Source: Pantoea sp. CCBC3-3-1
GTDB lineage: Bacteria > Pseudomonadota > Gammaproteobacteria > Enterobacterales > Enterobacteriaceae
Reading direction: 5' to 3'
NCBI RefSeq assembly: GCF_007981265.1
Contig: NZ_CP034363.1
Coordinates: 4,774,001-4,838,000 of the forward strand
Length of the DNA: 64,000 nucleotides
The notes under the pieces: model-generated
What the model was told of the DNA's origin: nothing
Database searches by the model: none
Seen by the model: the letters and a program-made list of their open reading frames with translations, nothing else
Shown: positions 24,464-36,289 of the stretch, piece by piece
Numbering within the stretch: the first letter of the stretch is position 1
Layout of the letters: the number at the start of each line of letters is the position of its first letter
Program-made: the position numbers and the translations under genes

Positions 24464-25363
24464 CGTTGAGCCCATATAGCCCTGCATATGGACGCGGATT
24501 GCCTCTGCCAGCTGCTCATAGCGACCGCGCAGTGGCGATCCCGGTCGGTAAACCAGCGCGATAGTGCGCTGGGGTTCCGGCTTGTAGCACGGCAGATAGC
24601 AAACGCCATCACGGACGCGCTCTTTCGGCACGGCCAACGCAGGCAGTAAAGTGATCCCGCTGCCCGCCGCGACCATATTGCGCAGCGTTTCCAGACTGGT
24701 TGCGCGGAAGTGGGTATCTTCATCTGCACCGGCCTGGAAGCAGAAGCCCATCGCCTGGTCACGCAGGCAGTGTCCATCTTCCAGCATCAGCAGCTTCTCG
24801 CCGGCAAGATCGGACATCGGCACACGATCGCGGTCATGCCATGGGTGATCCTGATAGATCGCCAGCTTCATCGGCTCATCAAACAACGGCACCTCGATAA
24901 AAGCCTCAGACTCTTTAACCAGTGCAAGGATCGCGCAATCGAGCTTGCCGCTGTCCAGCTGGGCCAGCAGCTGTTGCGTCTGAGCTTCATGCAGGTACAT
25001 CTCAAGCTTAGGGAAAGTCTGGTGCAGCGTAGGAATGATCTGCGGCAACAAATAGGGCCCGACTGTTGGGATCAGCCCAATGTGTAACGGCCCGGACATT
25101 GCCTCACCCTGCTGGCTGGCCATCTCTTTCAGCACTTTCACTTCACGCAGCACGGTGCGCGCCTGGTCCACCAGCAGCAGACCCGCCTGCGTGAACAGCA
25201 CTTTACGGCTGGTGCGCTCCAACAGCATGACGCCCAGCTCATCTTCCAGCTTACGGATTTGGCCGCTCAGCGTTGGCTGGCTAACATGACAGGCATCGGC
25301 TGCACGTCGAAAATGACGGTGTTCAGCCAGCGCAACCAGGTATTCAAGATCACGAATATTCAT
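24446..25363 (-). CDS. oxyR: Hydrogen-peroxide sensor and LysR-type regulator OxyR
   Basis: 305 residues from [20 protein letters not shown], with GGAGG 6 nt upstream of ATG 25363; the longer frame to 25411 lacks that support. The helix-turn-helix is in the first 60 residues. The redox pair C199 and C208 is present in [12 protein letters not shown], exactly at the E. coli positions, so the peroxide switch should work. Convergent and overlapping with sthA; divergent from the Prx-Grx gene. Confidence 0.97.
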   Translation of the reverse strand: MNIRDLEYLVALAEHRHFRRAADACHVSQPTLSGQIRKLEDELGVMLLERTSRKVLFTQAGLLLVDQARTVLREVKVLKEMASQQGEAMSGPLHIGLIPTVGPYLLPQIIPTLHQTFPKLEMYLHEAQTQQLLAQLDSGKLDCAILALVKESEAFIEVPLFDEPMKLAIYQDHPWHDRDRVPMSDLAGEKLLMLEDGHCLRDQAMGFCFQAGADEDTHFRATSLETLRNMVAAGSGITLLPALAVPKERVRDGVCYLPCYKPEPQRTIALVYRPGSPLRGRYEQLAEAIRVHMQGYMGSTLKQAV

Positions 25364-25379
25364 CTCATTCCTCCGAACC

Positions 25380-25432
25380 ACGATAGTTCGTGGCGATAGA
25401 TAGAATAGCAATCAACGATTATCCCTATCAAG
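25380..25432. promoter_or_regulatory. OxyR operator in the oxyR-prxgrx intergenic region
   Basis: The block starting CGATAGTTCGTGGCGATAGA and ending CGATTATCCCTATCAAGC carries the spaced ATAG/CTAT elements of an OxyR tetramer site. It resembles, nearly base for base as I recall, the E. coli oxyR-oxyS operator. It would serve both autorepression of oxyR and activation of the divergent gene. Confidence 0.75.
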
Positions 25433-25442
25433 CTCGAATAGT

Positions 25443-25449
25443 AATAATG
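25443..25449 (+). promoter_or_regulatory. Candidate -10 of the Prx-Grx gene
   Basis: AATAATG begins 10 bp after the conserved CAAGC end of the OxyR operator, the same offset that I recall for the oxyS -10 element in E. coli. There is no good -35, as expected for an OxyR-activated promoter. Confidence 0.45.
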
Positions 25450-25500
25450 TCCCCCGTTCGAGAAACGAATCACTTTTTACCCCTAATCAAGAGGTAGTTT

Positions 25501-26232
25501 ATGTTTGCAAGTCAGGAAGGTAAGTCAGTCCCGCAGGTCACTTTTCATACGCGTCAGGGCGACAGCTGGGTAGACGTCACGACTGATGAGCTGTTTAAAG
25601 ACAAAACTGTCATCGTGTTTTCTTTACCGGGCGCATTTACCCCAACGTGTTCGTCAAGCCACCTGCCTCGTTATAACGAGCTGTCTGACGTTTTCAAAAA
25701 ACACGGTGTAGATAATATTCTTTGCGTGTCGGTCAACGACACCTTCGTGATGAACGCCTGGAAAGCCGATCAGCGCGCCGAAAACATCACCTTTATTCCA
25801 GATGGTAACGGCGATTTCAGCCGTGGTATGGAAATGCTGGTAGAGAAGGCCGATCTGGGCTTTGGTCCACGTTCATGGCGTTATTCCATGCTGGTACGTA
25901 ACGGCGTGGTGGAAAAAATGTTTGTAGAACCGAACAAGCCGGGCGACCCGTTTGAAGTGTCCGATGCGGATACAATACTGCGCTATCTGGCACCAGAATT
26001 TAAGGTGCAGGAATCCGTTTCGCTGTTCACCAAGCCTGGCTGTCCGTTCTGCGCTAAAGCCAAACAGCTGCTGCTGGATCGCGGTATTCAGTACGAAGAG
26101 ATTGTGCTGGGTCAGGATGCGACGACCGTTAGCCTGCGTGCCGTAACCGGCCGCGCGACGGTGCCACAGGTCTTTATCGGTGGACGTCATATTGGCGGTA
26201 GTGATGATTTAGAGCAGTTCTTCGCGGCTTAA
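25501..26232 (+). CDS. Peroxiredoxin 5-glutaredoxin fusion
   Basis: 243-residue hybrid peroxidase. Residues 1-165 form a Prx5-type peroxiredoxin with the peroxidatic cysteine C50 in [14 protein letters not shown]. Residues 170-243 form a glutaredoxin with CPFC (C181, C184), TVPQVFI and GGSDDL. The fused glutaredoxin recycles the peroxiredoxin with glutathione, as shown for the Haemophilus influenzae hybrid Prx5 (PGdx, 241 residues). It shares the oxyR operator region and takes the position held by the oxyS RNA gene in E. coli. A terminator follows. Confidence 0.95.
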   Translation: MFASQEGKSVPQVTFHTRQGDSWVDVTTDELFKDKTVIVFSLPGAFTPTCSSSHLPRYNELSDVFKKHGVDNILCVSVNDTFVMNAWKADQRAENITFIPDGNGDFSRGMEMLVEKADLGFGPRSWRYSMLVRNGVVEKMFVEPNKPGDPFEVSDADTILRYLAPEFKVQESVSLFTKPGCPFCAKAKQLLLDRGIQYEEIVLGQDATTVSLRAVTGRATVPQVFIGGRHIGGSDDLEQFFAA

Positions 26233-26310
26233 CTTATTAAGCAGGCGGGCAGCGCCACGGCTGCCATCCTCTTATGTGCTAAAAAATCAATAATAAGTCG
26301 AAACTTGTTT

Positions 26311-26334
26311 GGCGGCCGGATGGCCGCCTTTTTT
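26311..26334 (+). terminator. Terminator of the Prx-Grx gene
   Basis: GGCGGCC, loop GGAT, GGCCGCC, T6. Only four bases separate it from the argH stop, so it may also block readthrough into antisense argH. Confidence 0.92.
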
Positions 26335-26337
26335 CGA

Positions 26338-27711
26338 TCAAACCAAACGGTTTTTGGCGTCGGTAATCGCCAGAGCAACCTGATGAGGCGACACGCCACC
26401 TTTGGCATTACGCTTGTCCAGGCAGGATTGCAGCGACAGAATCGGGTAGACATCGTCGCCAATTACGCTGCTGTATTGCTGGAGTTCACTCAGTTTCAGC
26501 GCTTCCAGCGCCACGCCTTTCGCGATAGCCGCAACGACCACTTCGCCCACGATATGGTGCGCTTCACGGAAAGGCACGCCCTTCGCGACCAGATAATCAG
26601 CCAGTTCGGTGGCGTTAGCATAGCCCTGTTCCGCCGCTTCCTGACAGCGTGGACGTTTCACCTGAATACCATCCAGCACCAGCGCGGCCATATGCAGGCA
26701 GTCTGACCAGGTATCCAACGCGTCGAACAGGCCTTCTTTGTCTTCCTGCATGTCTTTGTTATAAGCCAGCGGCAGACCTTTCAGCGTCATCATCATGCCG
26801 GTTAACGCGCCCTGTACGCGGCCGCACTTACCACGGATCAGCTCCAGCGCATCCGGGTTTTTCTTCTGTGGCATCAGGGAAGAACCGGACGTCACGCGGT
26901 CTGAAAGCTCAACAAAACCCGACTCGCCGGTATTGAAGAAGATGAGATCTTCGGCGAAACGGGAAAGGTGCACCATACCGATAGACGCATCGGATAACAG
27001 CTCCAGCACGTGGTCACGGTCAGAAACCGTATCCAGACTGTTGCGCGTCGCGGAAGCAAAACCTAACCAGCCTGCCAGCTGCTCACGATCGATTTCATAG
27101 GCTGTTCCCGCCAGTGCGCCGCAGCCCAGCGGGCTGACGTCCAGACGCTTCAATGTATCTTGTAAGCGACTTTCATCACGCGCCAGCATTTCAACGTAGG
27201 CCAGACACCAGTGGGCAAACGTCACCGGCTGAGCGCGTTGTAAATGGGTATAGCCCGGCATCACCGCATCCTGATTCGCTTCTGCGGTAGCGACCAGCGC
27301 CTGCTGTAGCTGACGGGTGGCGATAAGCAGTTCGCTAACCTGTGCTTTACACCACAGTTTCAGGTCGGTAGCGACCTGATCGTTACGGCTGCGGCCGGTG
27401 TGCAGCTTTTTGCCCAGCGCGCCGACTTTCTCAATCAGGCGGCCTTCCACGTAGCTGTGAATATCTTCAGCGTCGCTTTGCAGAATCTGCTCCGGGTTGG
27501 CGCGGACTTCTTCCAGCAGCACATTGAGTGCTTCTTCCAGCTGCTGCTGTTCATCTGCTGTCAGAACATTGACCGTCACCAGGGCTTTGGACCAGGCCAC
27601 GGAGCCGACGATGTCCTGCTCTGCCAGACGATAGTCAAAGCGCAGCGAGTCATTAAATAGTTTGAAACGTTGATCTGCTGCCTGAGTAAACCGTCCACCC
27701 CAAAGTGCCAT
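26338..27711 (-). CDS. argH: Argininosuccinate lyase
   Basis: Splits argininosuccinate to arginine and fumarate, the last arginine-synthesis step. 457 residues, the E. coli length. The fumarase/aspartase superfamily signature [12 protein letters not shown] lies near residues 275-290, and [10 protein letters not shown] and [13 protein letters not shown] are present. Last gene of argCBGH; separated from argG by 66 bp that contain a strong hairpin. Confidence 0.97.
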   Translation of the reverse strand: MALWGGRFTQAADQRFKLFNDSLRFDYRLAEQDIVGSVAWSKALVTVNVLTADEQQQLEEALNVLLEEVRANPEQILQSDAEDIHSYVEGRLIEKVGALGKKLHTGRSRNDQVATDLKLWCKAQVSELLIATRQLQQALVATAEANQDAVMPGYTHLQRAQPVTFAHWCLAYVEMLARDESRLQDTLKRLDVSPLGCGALAGTAYEIDREQLAGWLGFASATRNSLDTVSDRDHVLELLSDASIGMVHLSRFAEDLIFFNTGESGFVELSDRVTSGSSLMPQKKNPDALELIRGKCGRVQGALTGMMMTLKGLPLAYNKDMQEDKEGLFDALDTWSDCLHMAALVLDGIQVKRPRCQEAAEQGYANATELADYLVAKGVPFREAHHIVGEVVVAAIAKGVALEALKLSELQQYSSVIGDDVYPILSLQSCLDKRNAKGGVSPHQVALAITDAKNRLV

Positions 27712-27748
27712 GTCAGTGCTCCATTAAATTCGTTGAGTCATTCTAATC

Positions 27749-27771
27749 AAGGGCGGAGCGTCTCCGCCCTT
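27749..27771 (-). other. Intercistronic hairpin between argG and argH
   Basis: AAGGGCGGAG, loop CGT, CTCCGCCCTT: a perfect 10-bp stem in the argG-argH gap. In the direction of transcription it lacks a U-run, so a stability or partial-attenuation role is more likely than full termination. Confidence 0.75.
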
Positions 27772-27777
27772 ACAAAC

Positions 27778-28992
27778 TTACTTCTTCTCGTTCAGCGCGC
27801 GGATGCGTGAAGAAAGCGAGAACAGACGGATAAAGCCGCCCGCGTGGCTGTGGTCGTACACTTCATCTTCGCCGAAGGTAGCAAACTCTTCTGAATACAG
27901 GCTGTTAGCGGATTTCTTCTGAATCGCCGTTACCTGACCTTTGTAGAGTTGCAGCACCACTTCGCCATTCACCTCTTCAGCCAGTGACTCGGCAGCAGCC
28001 TGGATTGATTTACGCAGCGGTGCAAACCAGCGACCGTCGTAAACCACATAAGACATTTCGTGGCCCAGCTGCTCACGCCATTTGAAGCTGTCACGATCCA
28101 GAACCAGCTGCTCAACGGCACGCAGCGCGTTAACCATAATGGTGCCGCCAGGGGTTTCGTAGCAGCCGCGAGATTTGATGCCAACCAGACGGTTTTCGAC
28201 GATATCGATACGGCCCACGCCATGTTTGGCACCCAGCACGTTCAGTTTTTCCAGACACTGGAACGGACTTAATGCTTCGCCGTTAACGGCAACAACGCGG
28301 CCTTTCTCAACGGCCACAGTAACCTGCTCAGGCTGGTCCGGCGCTTCCAGCGGATCAACGGTCCATACCCAGCAATCTTTGTTCGGTGCATTCCACGGGC
28401 TTTCCAGCACGCCGCCTTCGGTAGAAATATGCCAGGCGTTTTCATCACGGCTGTAGATTTTTTCCAGAGAAGCGGTAGTCGGGATATTACGCTCTTTCAG
28501 GTAATCCAGCAGGGCTTCACGGGAACGCAGGTTCCACTCACGCCATGGCGCAACAACTTTCAGCTGTGGAGCCAAAGCGGTGTAGGTTGTTTCGAAACGA
28601 ACCTGGTCGTTACCTTTACCGGTTGCCCCGTGGCACAGCGCGTCTGCGCCGACCTTCAGCGCCAGCTCAACCTGCGCTTTAGCAATGATTGGACGCGCCA
28701 TTGAGGTGCCCAGCAGGTAAGTGCCTTCATACAGCGCACCGGTTTGCAGCACGGGATAAACGTAGTCGCTGATAAACTCTTCACGCAGGTCAACAACGTG
28801 ACATTCTGAAGCGCCAGACTGCAATGCTTTCTGCTCAACACCTTCCAGATCGCCACGCTCCTGACCGATATCCGCCACAAACGCGACCACTTCACAGCCG
28901 CCGTAGTTCTCTTTCAGCCACGGAATAATCGCGGAAGTATCCAGACCACCGGAGTAAGCCAGAACGATTTTTTTGATGCTTTTATCTTGCAT
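27778..28992 (-). CDS. argG: Argininosuccinate synthase, short type
   Basis: ATP-dependent condensation of citrulline and aspartate. 404 residues from [20 protein letters not shown], with the PP-loop AYSGGLDTS at 12-20. The open frame reaches 29133, but ATG 28992 has AAGGA 8-9 nt upstream and matches homologues. The length and motifs fit the widespread ~400-residue form, not the 447-residue ArgG of E. coli, whose gene lies elsewhere on that chromosome. Placed inside the arg cluster between argB (19-bp gap) and argH. Confidence 0.95.
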   Translation of the reverse strand: MQDKSIKKIVLAYSGGLDTSAIIPWLKENYGGCEVVAFVADIGQERGDLEGVEQKALQSGASECHVVDLREEFISDYVYPVLQTGALYEGTYLLGTSMARPIIAKAQVELALKVGADALCHGATGKGNDQVRFETTYTALAPQLKVVAPWREWNLRSREALLDYLKERNIPTTASLEKIYSRDENAWHISTEGGVLESPWNAPNKDCWVWTVDPLEAPDQPEQVTVAVEKGRVVAVNGEALSPFQCLEKLNVLGAKHGVGRIDIVENRLVGIKSRGCYETPGGTIMVNALRAVEQLVLDRDSFKWREQLGHEMSYVVYDGRWFAPLRKSIQAAAESLAEEVNGEVVLQLYKGQVTAIQKKSANSLYSEEFATFGEDEVYDHSHAGGFIRLFSLSSRIRALNEKK

Positions 28993-29011
28993 TGTCTTTT
29001 CCTTGAATCTG

Positions 29012-29788
29012 TTAAGCGAGGATCCGGGTGCCAATCGACACGCCGTTAAAAAGGGTCGGCAGCTGTTCCGCATGGCGCCAGCTGGCAATATCAACCGGAC
29101 GACCCAGCGTGCGGGCAGCATCCAGGGCGGCATTGACCTTCACTATCATGCCGTCGGTAATAATGCCCTGCGCAATCAGCTGTTCGGCTTTAGCCGCCGT
29201 CATCTCTTCGATGCGCTGGCCTTTGCCGTCCAGAATCCCGCTAACGTCAGAAAGCAGGATCAGATCGGCACCCAGCGTGGCGGCCAGGGCCGTCGCAGCC
29301 TGATCGGCATTAACGTTCATTAGCTTGCCGTCCTGGGTGATACCGATTGAGCTGATAACCGGCAGGAAACCGGCGGTCAGCAACGTATTAATCAGTACCG
29401 GGGAACCTGGCGTGGCCAGGCCAACATGGCCGAGTTCTTCATCAAAAGCGTCTACATTGACGCTGTTACCGTCGCCCAGACAGAGGCCAACGGCGTTGAT
29501 AGCGTGTTTTTTAGCCCACGCCAGCAGCGTTTTGTTGGCGGTTCCCGCCAGCGCACCGGTAATAATGTCAATCTGATCGGCTGGCGTCACACGCAGGCCA
29601 TTCTTCTTTTTCACCGGCAGGCTGAGTTTGCTCATCAGCTCATCAACCAGGCAGCCGCCGCCATGCACAATCAGCAGCGGACGCTGGTGCGCTTCGCGCC
29701 AGGCAACCAGCGCGCTGAATAACTTTTCCAGCGCTTCTTCGCTGTCCAGCAACACGCCGCCGAGTTTAATAATTAAAGGATTAGTCAT
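29012..29788 (-). CDS. argB: N-acetylglutamate kinase
   Basis: Phosphorylates N-acetylglutamate, the second arginine-synthesis step. 258 residues from [20 protein letters not shown], the E. coli length; a start at 29800 would add four residues without support. Amino-acid-kinase motifs [18 protein letters not shown] and [14 protein letters not shown] are present. Operon neighbours argC (15-bp gap) and argG. Confidence 0.97.
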   Translation of the reverse strand: MTNPLIIKLGGVLLDSEEALEKLFSALVAWREAHQRPLLIVHGGGCLVDELMSKLSLPVKKKNGLRVTPADQIDIITGALAGTANKTLLAWAKKHAINAVGLCLGDGNSVNVDAFDEELGHVGLATPGSPVLINTLLTAGFLPVISSIGITQDGKLMNVNADQAATALAATLGADLILLSDVSGILDGKGQRIEEMTAAKAEQLIAQGIITDGMIVKVNAALDAARTLGRPVDIASWRHAEQLPTLFNGVSIGTRILA

Positions 29789-29803
29789 TGGCCTACCCAC
29801 GGG

Positions 29804-30808
29804 TTAAATAAGTGACTGCGTTTCCGGGAAACCGAAACGAATATTCAAACACTGCACGGCCTGCGAGGAAGCCCCCTTCAGCAGGTTATCTTCTGCTGAA
29901 ACCAGGATCGCATGTTCGCCTTGGACGGCAAAGCCGATGTCGCAGAAGGGCAGTCCAACCACGCCCTTAATGGACGGGACGCCGTTATCGTAGACCCGCA
30001 CCAGCGGCTTATCGTGATAAGCGTTATGGAAAGCTTCCGCCACATCTTCACGCGTCACACCCGCTTTTAAACGACAGGTTGTCGTCGCCAGGATGCCGCG
30101 AGGGAAATTGCCCAGATGCGGTGTAAAAATGACTGGCGTGCCCAGATGCGCCGCGATTTCTGGCTGATGACGGTGCGTGAAGATACCGTAAGGTTGCAGG
30201 CTGACTTCACAGAAGCTGGTATTAACCGACGCTTTACGTCCTGCCCCGCTAACGCCGCTGGTCGCGTTAATTACCGGCCACTGCGCGTCGTTCAGCAGAT
30301 CGGCTTCAATCAGCGGCTTCAGTGCCAGTTGAGCCGCCGTTGGATAACAACCCGGTACGGCAATCAGCTGCGCTTCTTTAATTTTTTCATGCTGCCACTC
30401 GGCGAGGCCGTAAACGGCTTTATCCAGCCAGTCCAGATGCTGATGCGCAAAACCATAGTTCTCGGTGAAAAAGCTTTCTTTATTCACGCGAAATGCGGCG
30501 GAGAGATCGAACACCACGCAGCCTGCGGCAAGGAACTCTGGCGCCAGGTCATGGCTGACCTCATGTGCCGTAGCCAAAAAGACCACATCGACTTTATCTG
30601 CAAATTCTGCTGCACTGCTGAGCGGCTGCAACGGCATATCGATAATGCCTTTCAGCTGCGGATGAAGATCGGAGAGTAATTTTCCTGCGTCCGGGCTTTG
30701 CGCTGAAACCGCTAAAGCGGTTATGTTCACCTGAGGATGACGATTCAGGTAAGTCGCAAGCTCTACGCCAGCATAGCCACTGGCACCAACAATTAGCGTA
30801 TTCAACAT
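29804..30808 (-). CDS. argC: N-acetyl-gamma-glutamyl-phosphate reductase
   Basis: NADPH-dependent third step of arginine synthesis. 334 residues from [20 protein letters not shown], the E. coli length; the frame extends to 30907 but that part covers promoter sequence. Catalytic cysteine C154 is in [12 protein letters not shown], and the nucleotide motif GASGYAG is at 8-14. First gene of argCBGH, divergent from argE across a shared ARG-box region. Confidence 0.97.
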   Translation of the reverse strand: MLNTLIVGASGYAGVELATYLNRHPQVNITALAVSAQSPDAGKLLSDLHPQLKGIIDMPLQPLSSAAEFADKVDVVFLATAHEVSHDLAPEFLAAGCVVFDLSAAFRVNKESFFTENYGFAHQHLDWLDKAVYGLAEWQHEKIKEAQLIAVPGCYPTAAQLALKPLIEADLLNDAQWPVINATSGVSGAGRKASVNTSFCEVSLQPYGIFTHRHQPEIAAHLGTPVIFTPHLGNFPRGILATTTCRLKAGVTREDVAEAFHNAYHDKPLVRVYDNGVPSIKGVVGLPFCDIGFAVQGEHAILVSAEDNLLKGASSQAVQCLNIRFGFPETQSLI

Positions 30809-30919
30809 CGGACACCCTATGACGGTCTCAAGATTCGGGTTACTGCGTTTTAACGCGGCTTTCCCACGAGGCTGGCGGCGGGAGCTTGTGAAATAATCGG
30901 TTCCCATCCCTACGCCACT

Positions 30920-30960
30920 AATGTATTTTTATTCACTATTACTGCATGAATATTGATACT
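30920..30960. promoter_or_regulatory. Two ARG boxes, argC-argE control region
   Basis: Box 1 AATGTATTTTTATTCACT (30920-30937) and box 2 TGCATGAATATTGATACT (30943-30960) are separated by 5 bp, giving one helical turn multiple for an ArgR hexamer. Both fit TGAATwwwwATTCA imperfectly and resemble the E. coli argE-argCBH operator. They lie between the divergent starts 30808 and 30985. Confidence 0.85.
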
Positions 30961-30984
30961 ATCCTAACGCAAGGACTGTCAACA

Positions 30985-32136
30985 GTGAAGACAAAATTAC
31001 CGCCTTTTATTGAGCTTTACCGTGAGTTGATTGCCACACCCTCTATCAGCGCAACCGACAGCGCCATCGATCAGAGTAATGAAGGTTTAATCAATTTGCT
31101 CTCCGGCTGGTTTCAGGACCTTGGCTTTACGGTAGAAGTCCAACCGGTTCCGGGTACGCGCCATAAATTTAATATGCTGGCTAAGACCGGAAGCGGTGCA
31201 GGCGGCCTGCTGCTAGCCGGTCATACCGATACCGTTCCCTTTGACGATGGCCGCTGGACGCGCGATCCCTTTACGCTGACTGAACACGACAACAAGCTGT
31301 ACGGTCTGGGCACTGCTGATATGAAAGGCTTTTTCGCCTTCATCCTTGATAGCCTGCGTGACGTTGACGTTAGCAAGCTGGAAAAGCCGCTCTACATTCT
31401 GGCAACGGCAGATGAAGAAACGACGATGGCGGGCGCAAAATATTTTTCAGAAAGCACGGCGATCCGTCCTGATTGCGCAATTATTGGCGAACCGACCTCG
31501 CTAAAACCGGTGCGCGCGCACAAAGGCCATATGTCGAACGCTATCCGTATCCAGGGGCAATCCGGGCACTCCAGCGATCCTTCCCGCGGCGTCAACGCCA
31601 TTGAACTGATGCACGCTTCTATCACCCAGCTAATGGGCTTGCGCAAAACGTTGCAGGAGCGCTATCACCACGACGGCTTCGCGATCCCTTACCCAACGAT
31701 GAATTTTGGCCACATCCATGGCGGCGATGCGGCAAACCGTATTTGTGCCTGCTGTGAATTGCATATGGATATTCGCCCGCTGCCGGGGCTGGCGCTGAGT
31801 GATCTCAATGGCCTGCTGAACGAAGCGCTGGCACCGGTAAGTGAACGCTGGCCGGGCCGTCTGACTATTGATGAGCTGCATCCGCCCATTCCTGGCTACG
31901 AATGTCCTGCCGACCATCAGCTGGTCAAAGTGGTAGAGAAACTGCTGGGAACGGAGACAGAAATCGTTAATTACTGCACGGAAGCGCCTTTTATTCAGCA
32001 GCTTTGTCCAACGCTGGTGTTAGGGCCGGGATCGATTAATCAGGCGCATCAGCCAGATGAATATATCGATACCGCCTTTATTAAACCGACTCGTGAGCTG
32101 ATCGCTCAGGTAGTGAAGCATTTTTGCCATCACTAA
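30985..32136 (+). CDS. argE: Acetylornithine deacetylase
   Basis: Metal-dependent M20-family hydrolase that releases ornithine from N-acetylornithine. 383 residues, the E. coli length, if translation starts at GTG 30985 ([15 protein letters not shown]), which has AAGGA 9 nt upstream. The ATG at 30946 would add 13 residues and lies inside an ARG box, so it is rejected. Metal-binding motifs [13 protein letters not shown] and ATADEETT are visible. Confidence 0.94.
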   Translation: MKTKLPPFIELYRELIATPSISATDSAIDQSNEGLINLLSGWFQDLGFTVEVQPVPGTRHKFNMLAKTGSGAGGLLLAGHTDTVPFDDGRWTRDPFTLTEHDNKLYGLGTADMKGFFAFILDSLRDVDVSKLEKPLYILATADEETTMAGAKYFSESTAIRPDCAIIGEPTSLKPVRAHKGHMSNAIRIQGQSGHSSDPSRGVNAIELMHASITQLMGLRKTLQERYHHDGFAIPYPTMNFGHIHGGDAANRICACCELHMDIRPLPGLALSDLNGLLNEALAPVSERWPGRLTIDELHPPIPGYECPADHQLVKVVEKLLGTETEIVNYCTEAPFIQQLCPTLVLGPGSINQAHQPDEYIDTAFIKPTRELIAQVVKHFCHH

Positions 32137-32199
32137 AAGTGATGTGGGGCATTCAGCTGGAAAAACAGTGGTCTGCCCCGGCATTATTCCGTCTTTCAC

Positions 32200-32216
32200 G
32201 ATAAGTTTAACTTATC
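32200..32216. repeat. 17-bp palindrome upstream of ppc
   Basis: GATAAGTT-T-AACTTATC, perfect 8-bp arms around one base, in the argE-ppc space 166 bp before the ppc start. Looks like a dimer-binding operator; no regulator identified. Confidence 0.6.
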
Positions 32217-32381
32217 TCACTTCGCTACTGTTAAATTTCATAAATTCCCGTCAGTTAGCGACAGCTTTTTGCATAATTAAGGCAATTGACGAACGGTTGT
32301 GAACGTGGCTTGATAAAAGACAACGTTATGCCGGCGACGGCGACATACAGTGACAAAAACAAGAAGGGTGTCAGGGGTCAT

Positions 32382-35033
32382 ATGAACGAACAATATTCCG
32401 CAATGCGAAGTAATGTCAGTATGCTCGGCAAACTGCTCGGGGATACGATTAAGGATGCGCTTGGAGAGAACATCCTGGATCGGGTGGAAACTATCCGTAA
32501 GCTCTCGAAGTCATCACGTGCGGGAAACGACGCCCATCGTCAGGAACTGCTGTCAACACTGCAAAATCTGTCTAATGATGAGCTGCTGCCCGTGGCTCGC
32601 GCTTTCAGCCAGTTTTTGAATTTAACCAATGTCGCCGAGCAGTACCACACTATTTCACCGAAAGGCGAAGGCGCGAACCACCCGGAAATGCTGCGCGGCG
32701 TTTTTGAACGTCTTAAGCAGCAGCCTGACCTGACGGAAGCGAAAATCCGTGAGGCGATCGAGTCGCTGTCGCTGGAGCTGGTGCTGACTGCCCACCCAAC
32801 TGAAATTACCCGCCGCACCCTGATTCATAAGCTGGTCGAGGTGAATAACTGCCTGAAGCAGTTAGATCATAACGATTTATCCGATTACGACCGCGGGTTG
32901 ATTATGCGTCGTCTTCGCCAGCTGGTTGCACAAGCCTGGCATACCGATGAAATCCGCAAATACCGCCCTTCTCCTATCGATGAAGCTAAATGGGGCTTTG
33001 CCGTGGTGGAAAACAGCCTGTGGGAAGGCGTACCCAACTTTTTACGCGAGCTGAACGACCAGGTAGAGGCCTCGTTTGGCATGAAACTGCCGGTCGATTT
33101 TGTGCCGGTGCAGTTTACCTCCTGGATGGGCGGCGACCGCGACGGCAACCCGAACGTCACCGCCAAAATCACCCGTCATGCGCTACAACTGAGCCGCTGG
33201 AAAGCCACCGACCTGTTCCTGCGTGATATTGCGGTGCTGGTCTCCGAGCTGTCGATGTCGGAATGTACGCCAGAAGTGCGCGAGCTGTGCGGTAACCCGG
33301 AGGCGCTCGAGCCTTATCGCGAGATCATGAAAAAGCTGCGTGGCCAGCTGATAAGCACTCAAACGTACCTGGAGCAGCGTCTGAAAGGCGAGCGTCTGCC
33401 GCGCCCGGCGGATCTGCTTATCTCTAACGACCAGCTGTGGGATCCGCTGTACGCCTGCTATCAGTCTCTGCAAGCGTGCGGCATGGGCATCATTGCTAAC
33501 GGCCAGCTGCTGGATACGCTGCGCCGCGTGAAGTGCTTCGGCGTGCCGTTAGTGCGTATCGATATTCGTCAGGAGAGCACGCGTCATACCGATGCCATTG
33601 CTGAAGTAACGCGTTATCTGGGGCTGGGCGACTACGCCAGCTGGTCTGAAGCCGACAAACAGGCGTTCCTGATCAGTGAATTGAGCTCCAAGCGCCCATT
33701 ACTGCCTCGTCAATGGGAACCGAGCGCCGACACGCAGGAAGTGCTGGATACCTGCCGCGTGGCGGCGGAAGCGCCAAAAGGATCGATTGCTGCTTACGTG
33801 ATCTCTATGGCGAAAACCCCTTCCGACGTGCTGGCCGTGCATCTGCTGCTGAAAGAAGCGGGCATTCCTTTTGCAATGCCGGTCGCGCCGCTGTTTGAAA
33901 CGCTGGATGATCTGAACAACGCTAACGATGTGATGCGTCAGCTGCTGGATATCGGCTGGTATCGCGGCTTTATTCAGGGCAAACAGATGGTGATGATTGG
34001 CTATTCCGATTCGGCGAAAGATGCCGGCGTGATGGCGGCCAGCTGGGCACAGTATCAGGCGCAGGATGCGCTAATCAAAACCTGCGAAAAAGCCGGTATC
34101 GCACTGACGCTCTTCCACGGGCGCGGCGGCACCATTGGTCGCGGCGGCGCACCCGCGCAGGCAGCGCTGCTTTCTCAACCGCCGGGAAGCCTGAAAGGCG
34201 GTCTGCGTGTTACCGAACAGGGCGAGATGATCCGCTTTAAATATGGTTTACCGGAAGTCACCATCAGCAGCCTCTCGCTCTATACCGGCGCGATCCTTGA
34301 AGCCAACCTGTTACCACCGCCGGAACCGAAGAAAGAATGGCAGAAGATCATGGACCAGTTATCGAAAGATTCCTGCGAAATGTATCGTGGCTACGTGCGT
34401 GAAAATGCCGATTTTGTTCCCTATTTCCGCTCGGCAACGCCCGAACAGGAGCTGGGCAAACTGCCATTGGGCTCACGCCCGGCCAAGCGTCGCCCTACTG
34501 GCGGCGTTGAGTCACTGCGCGCCATTCCGTGGATTTTTGCCTGGACGCAGAACCGTTTGATGTTGCCGGCCTGGCTGGGCGCGGGTGCGGCGCTGCAAAA
34601 AGCGATGCAGGCAGGCCATCAGGATCAGCTGGAAGCGATGTGCCGCGACTGGCCGTTCTTCTCAACCCGTCTTGGCATGCTGGAAATGGTCTTTGCCAAA
34701 GCTGACCTTTGGCTAGCGGAATATTACGACCAGCGTCTGGTTGATCAATCCTTATGGCCACTGGGCAAACAGCTGCGCGATCGGCTTGATTCGGATATTA
34801 AAGCGGTGCTGACCATCGCTAACGATGCGCATCTGATGGCTGACCAGCCGTGGATAGCAGAGTCCATTGCGCTACGTAATGTCTATACCGATCCGCTAAA
34901 CGTATTGCAGGCCGAGCTGCTGCATCGTTCGCGCCAGCAGGAAACCAATGGCGAAGAGGTAGATCCTCGTGTCGAGCAGGCGTTGATGGTGACGATTGCC
35001 GGTGTCGCGGCGGGAATGCGTAATACGGGTTAA
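32382..35033 (+). CDS. ppc: Phosphoenolpyruvate carboxylase
   Basis: Anaplerotic carboxylation of PEP to oxaloacetate. 883 residues from [20 protein letters not shown], the E. coli length; the frame extends to 32286 without homologous support. Catalytic motifs [11 protein letters not shown] near residue 138, [25 protein letters not shown] and [12 protein letters not shown] are visible, and the conserved C-terminus MRNTG is intact. Located next to argE as in E. coli, but its other neighbour is metF; the katG-to-frw stretch known there is absent. Confidence 0.98.
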   Translation: MNEQYSAMRSNVSMLGKLLGDTIKDALGENILDRVETIRKLSKSSRAGNDAHRQELLSTLQNLSNDELLPVARAFSQFLNLTNVAEQYHTISPKGEGANHPEMLRGVFERLKQQPDLTEAKIREAIESLSLELVLTAHPTEITRRTLIHKLVEVNNCLKQLDHNDLSDYDRGLIMRRLRQLVAQAWHTDEIRKYRPSPIDEAKWGFAVVENSLWEGVPNFLRELNDQVEASFGMKLPVDFVPVQFTSWMGGDRDGNPNVTAKITRHALQLSRWKATDLFLRDIAVLVSELSMSECTPEVRELCGNPEALEPYREIMKKLRGQLISTQTYLEQRLKGERLPRPADLLISNDQLWDPLYACYQSLQACGMGIIANGQLLDTLRRVKCFGVPLVRIDIRQESTRHTDAIAEVTRYLGLGDYASWSEADKQAFLISELSSKRPLLPRQWEPSADTQEVLDTCRVAAEAPKGSIAAYVISMAKTPSDVLAVHLLLKEAGIPFAMPVAPLFETLDDLNNANDVMRQLLDIGWYRGFIQGKQMVMIGYSDSAKDAGVMAASWAQYQAQDALIKTCEKAGIALTLFHGRGGTIGRGGAPAQAALLSQPPGSLKGGLRVTEQGEMIRFKYGLPEVTISSLSLYTGAILEANLLPPPEPKKEWQKIMDQLSKDSCEMYRGYVRENADFVPYFRSATPEQELGKLPLGSRPAKRRPTGGVESLRAIPWIFAWTQNRLMLPAWLGAGAALQKAMQAGHQDQLEAMCRDWPFFSTRLGMLEMVFAKADLWLAEYYDQRLVDQSLWPLGKQLRDRLDSDIKAVLTIANDAHLMADQPWIAESIALRNVYTDPLNVLQAELLHRSRQQETNGEEVDPRVEQALMVTIAGVAAGMRNTG

Positions 35034-35043
35034 CTTTATTAAG

Positions 35044-35071
35044 GCGTTTATGTCTGAAAAGGCATAAACGC
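35044..35071 (+). terminator. Hairpin after ppc
   Basis: GCGTTTATG, 10-nt loop, CATAAACGC, starting 10 bp after the ppc stop. No clear T-run, so termination strength is uncertain. Confidence 0.45.
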
Positions 35072-35167
35072 TATAACCTTCGCTCTTTTTATCAGCTTTA
35101 CAACCAGCATAGCCTGTCATTTCATTCGAAGAAGTAAAGAAGGAATTAACAAATTTAATTAGTGCTT

Positions 35168-36076
<909 letters not shown>

Positions 36077-36115
36077 TTACCTCATCGATCGCAGAATGGT
36101 TAACTTACCCGCAAT

Positions 36116-36147
36116 AAACGTCCATACGTTTAGACGTCCAGACATTC
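36116..36147 (-). promoter_or_regulatory. met-box array of metF
   Basis: Four tandem 8-mers AAACGTCC-ATACGTTT-AGACGTCC-AGACATTC, close to the consensus AGACGTCT, 43-74 bp before the metF start. MetJ-AdoMet dimers bind such arrays cooperatively. Confidence 0.9.
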
Positions 36148-36250
36148 AAAATGACCGATTGGCCTCATTGAGTCAACTGATAAATCATCAACTGACGTGA
36201 CAAAATCTCAGCGAAGTTGAATAAAATTCATGCAATGGAGAAGATGAGAG

Positions 36251-36281
36251 AAAAATCAACGGGCCGGAGAATACCGGCCCG
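36251..36281 (-). terminator. metBL terminator
   Basis: On the minus strand CGGGCCGG, loop TATTCT, CCGGCCCG, TTGATTTTT, 9 bp after the metL stop. Confidence 0.88.
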
Positions 36282-36289
36282 GAAAGCAG

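Noticed and set aside
25364..25500. oxyS small RNA gene
   Set aside because: Only 137 bp separate oxyR and the Prx-Grx gene, mostly operator, without room for a 110-nt RNA and its terminator.
28993..29133. N-terminal extension of the argG frame into argB
   Set aside because: Overlaps the argB coding end; ATG 28992 has a good ribosome site and matches homologues.
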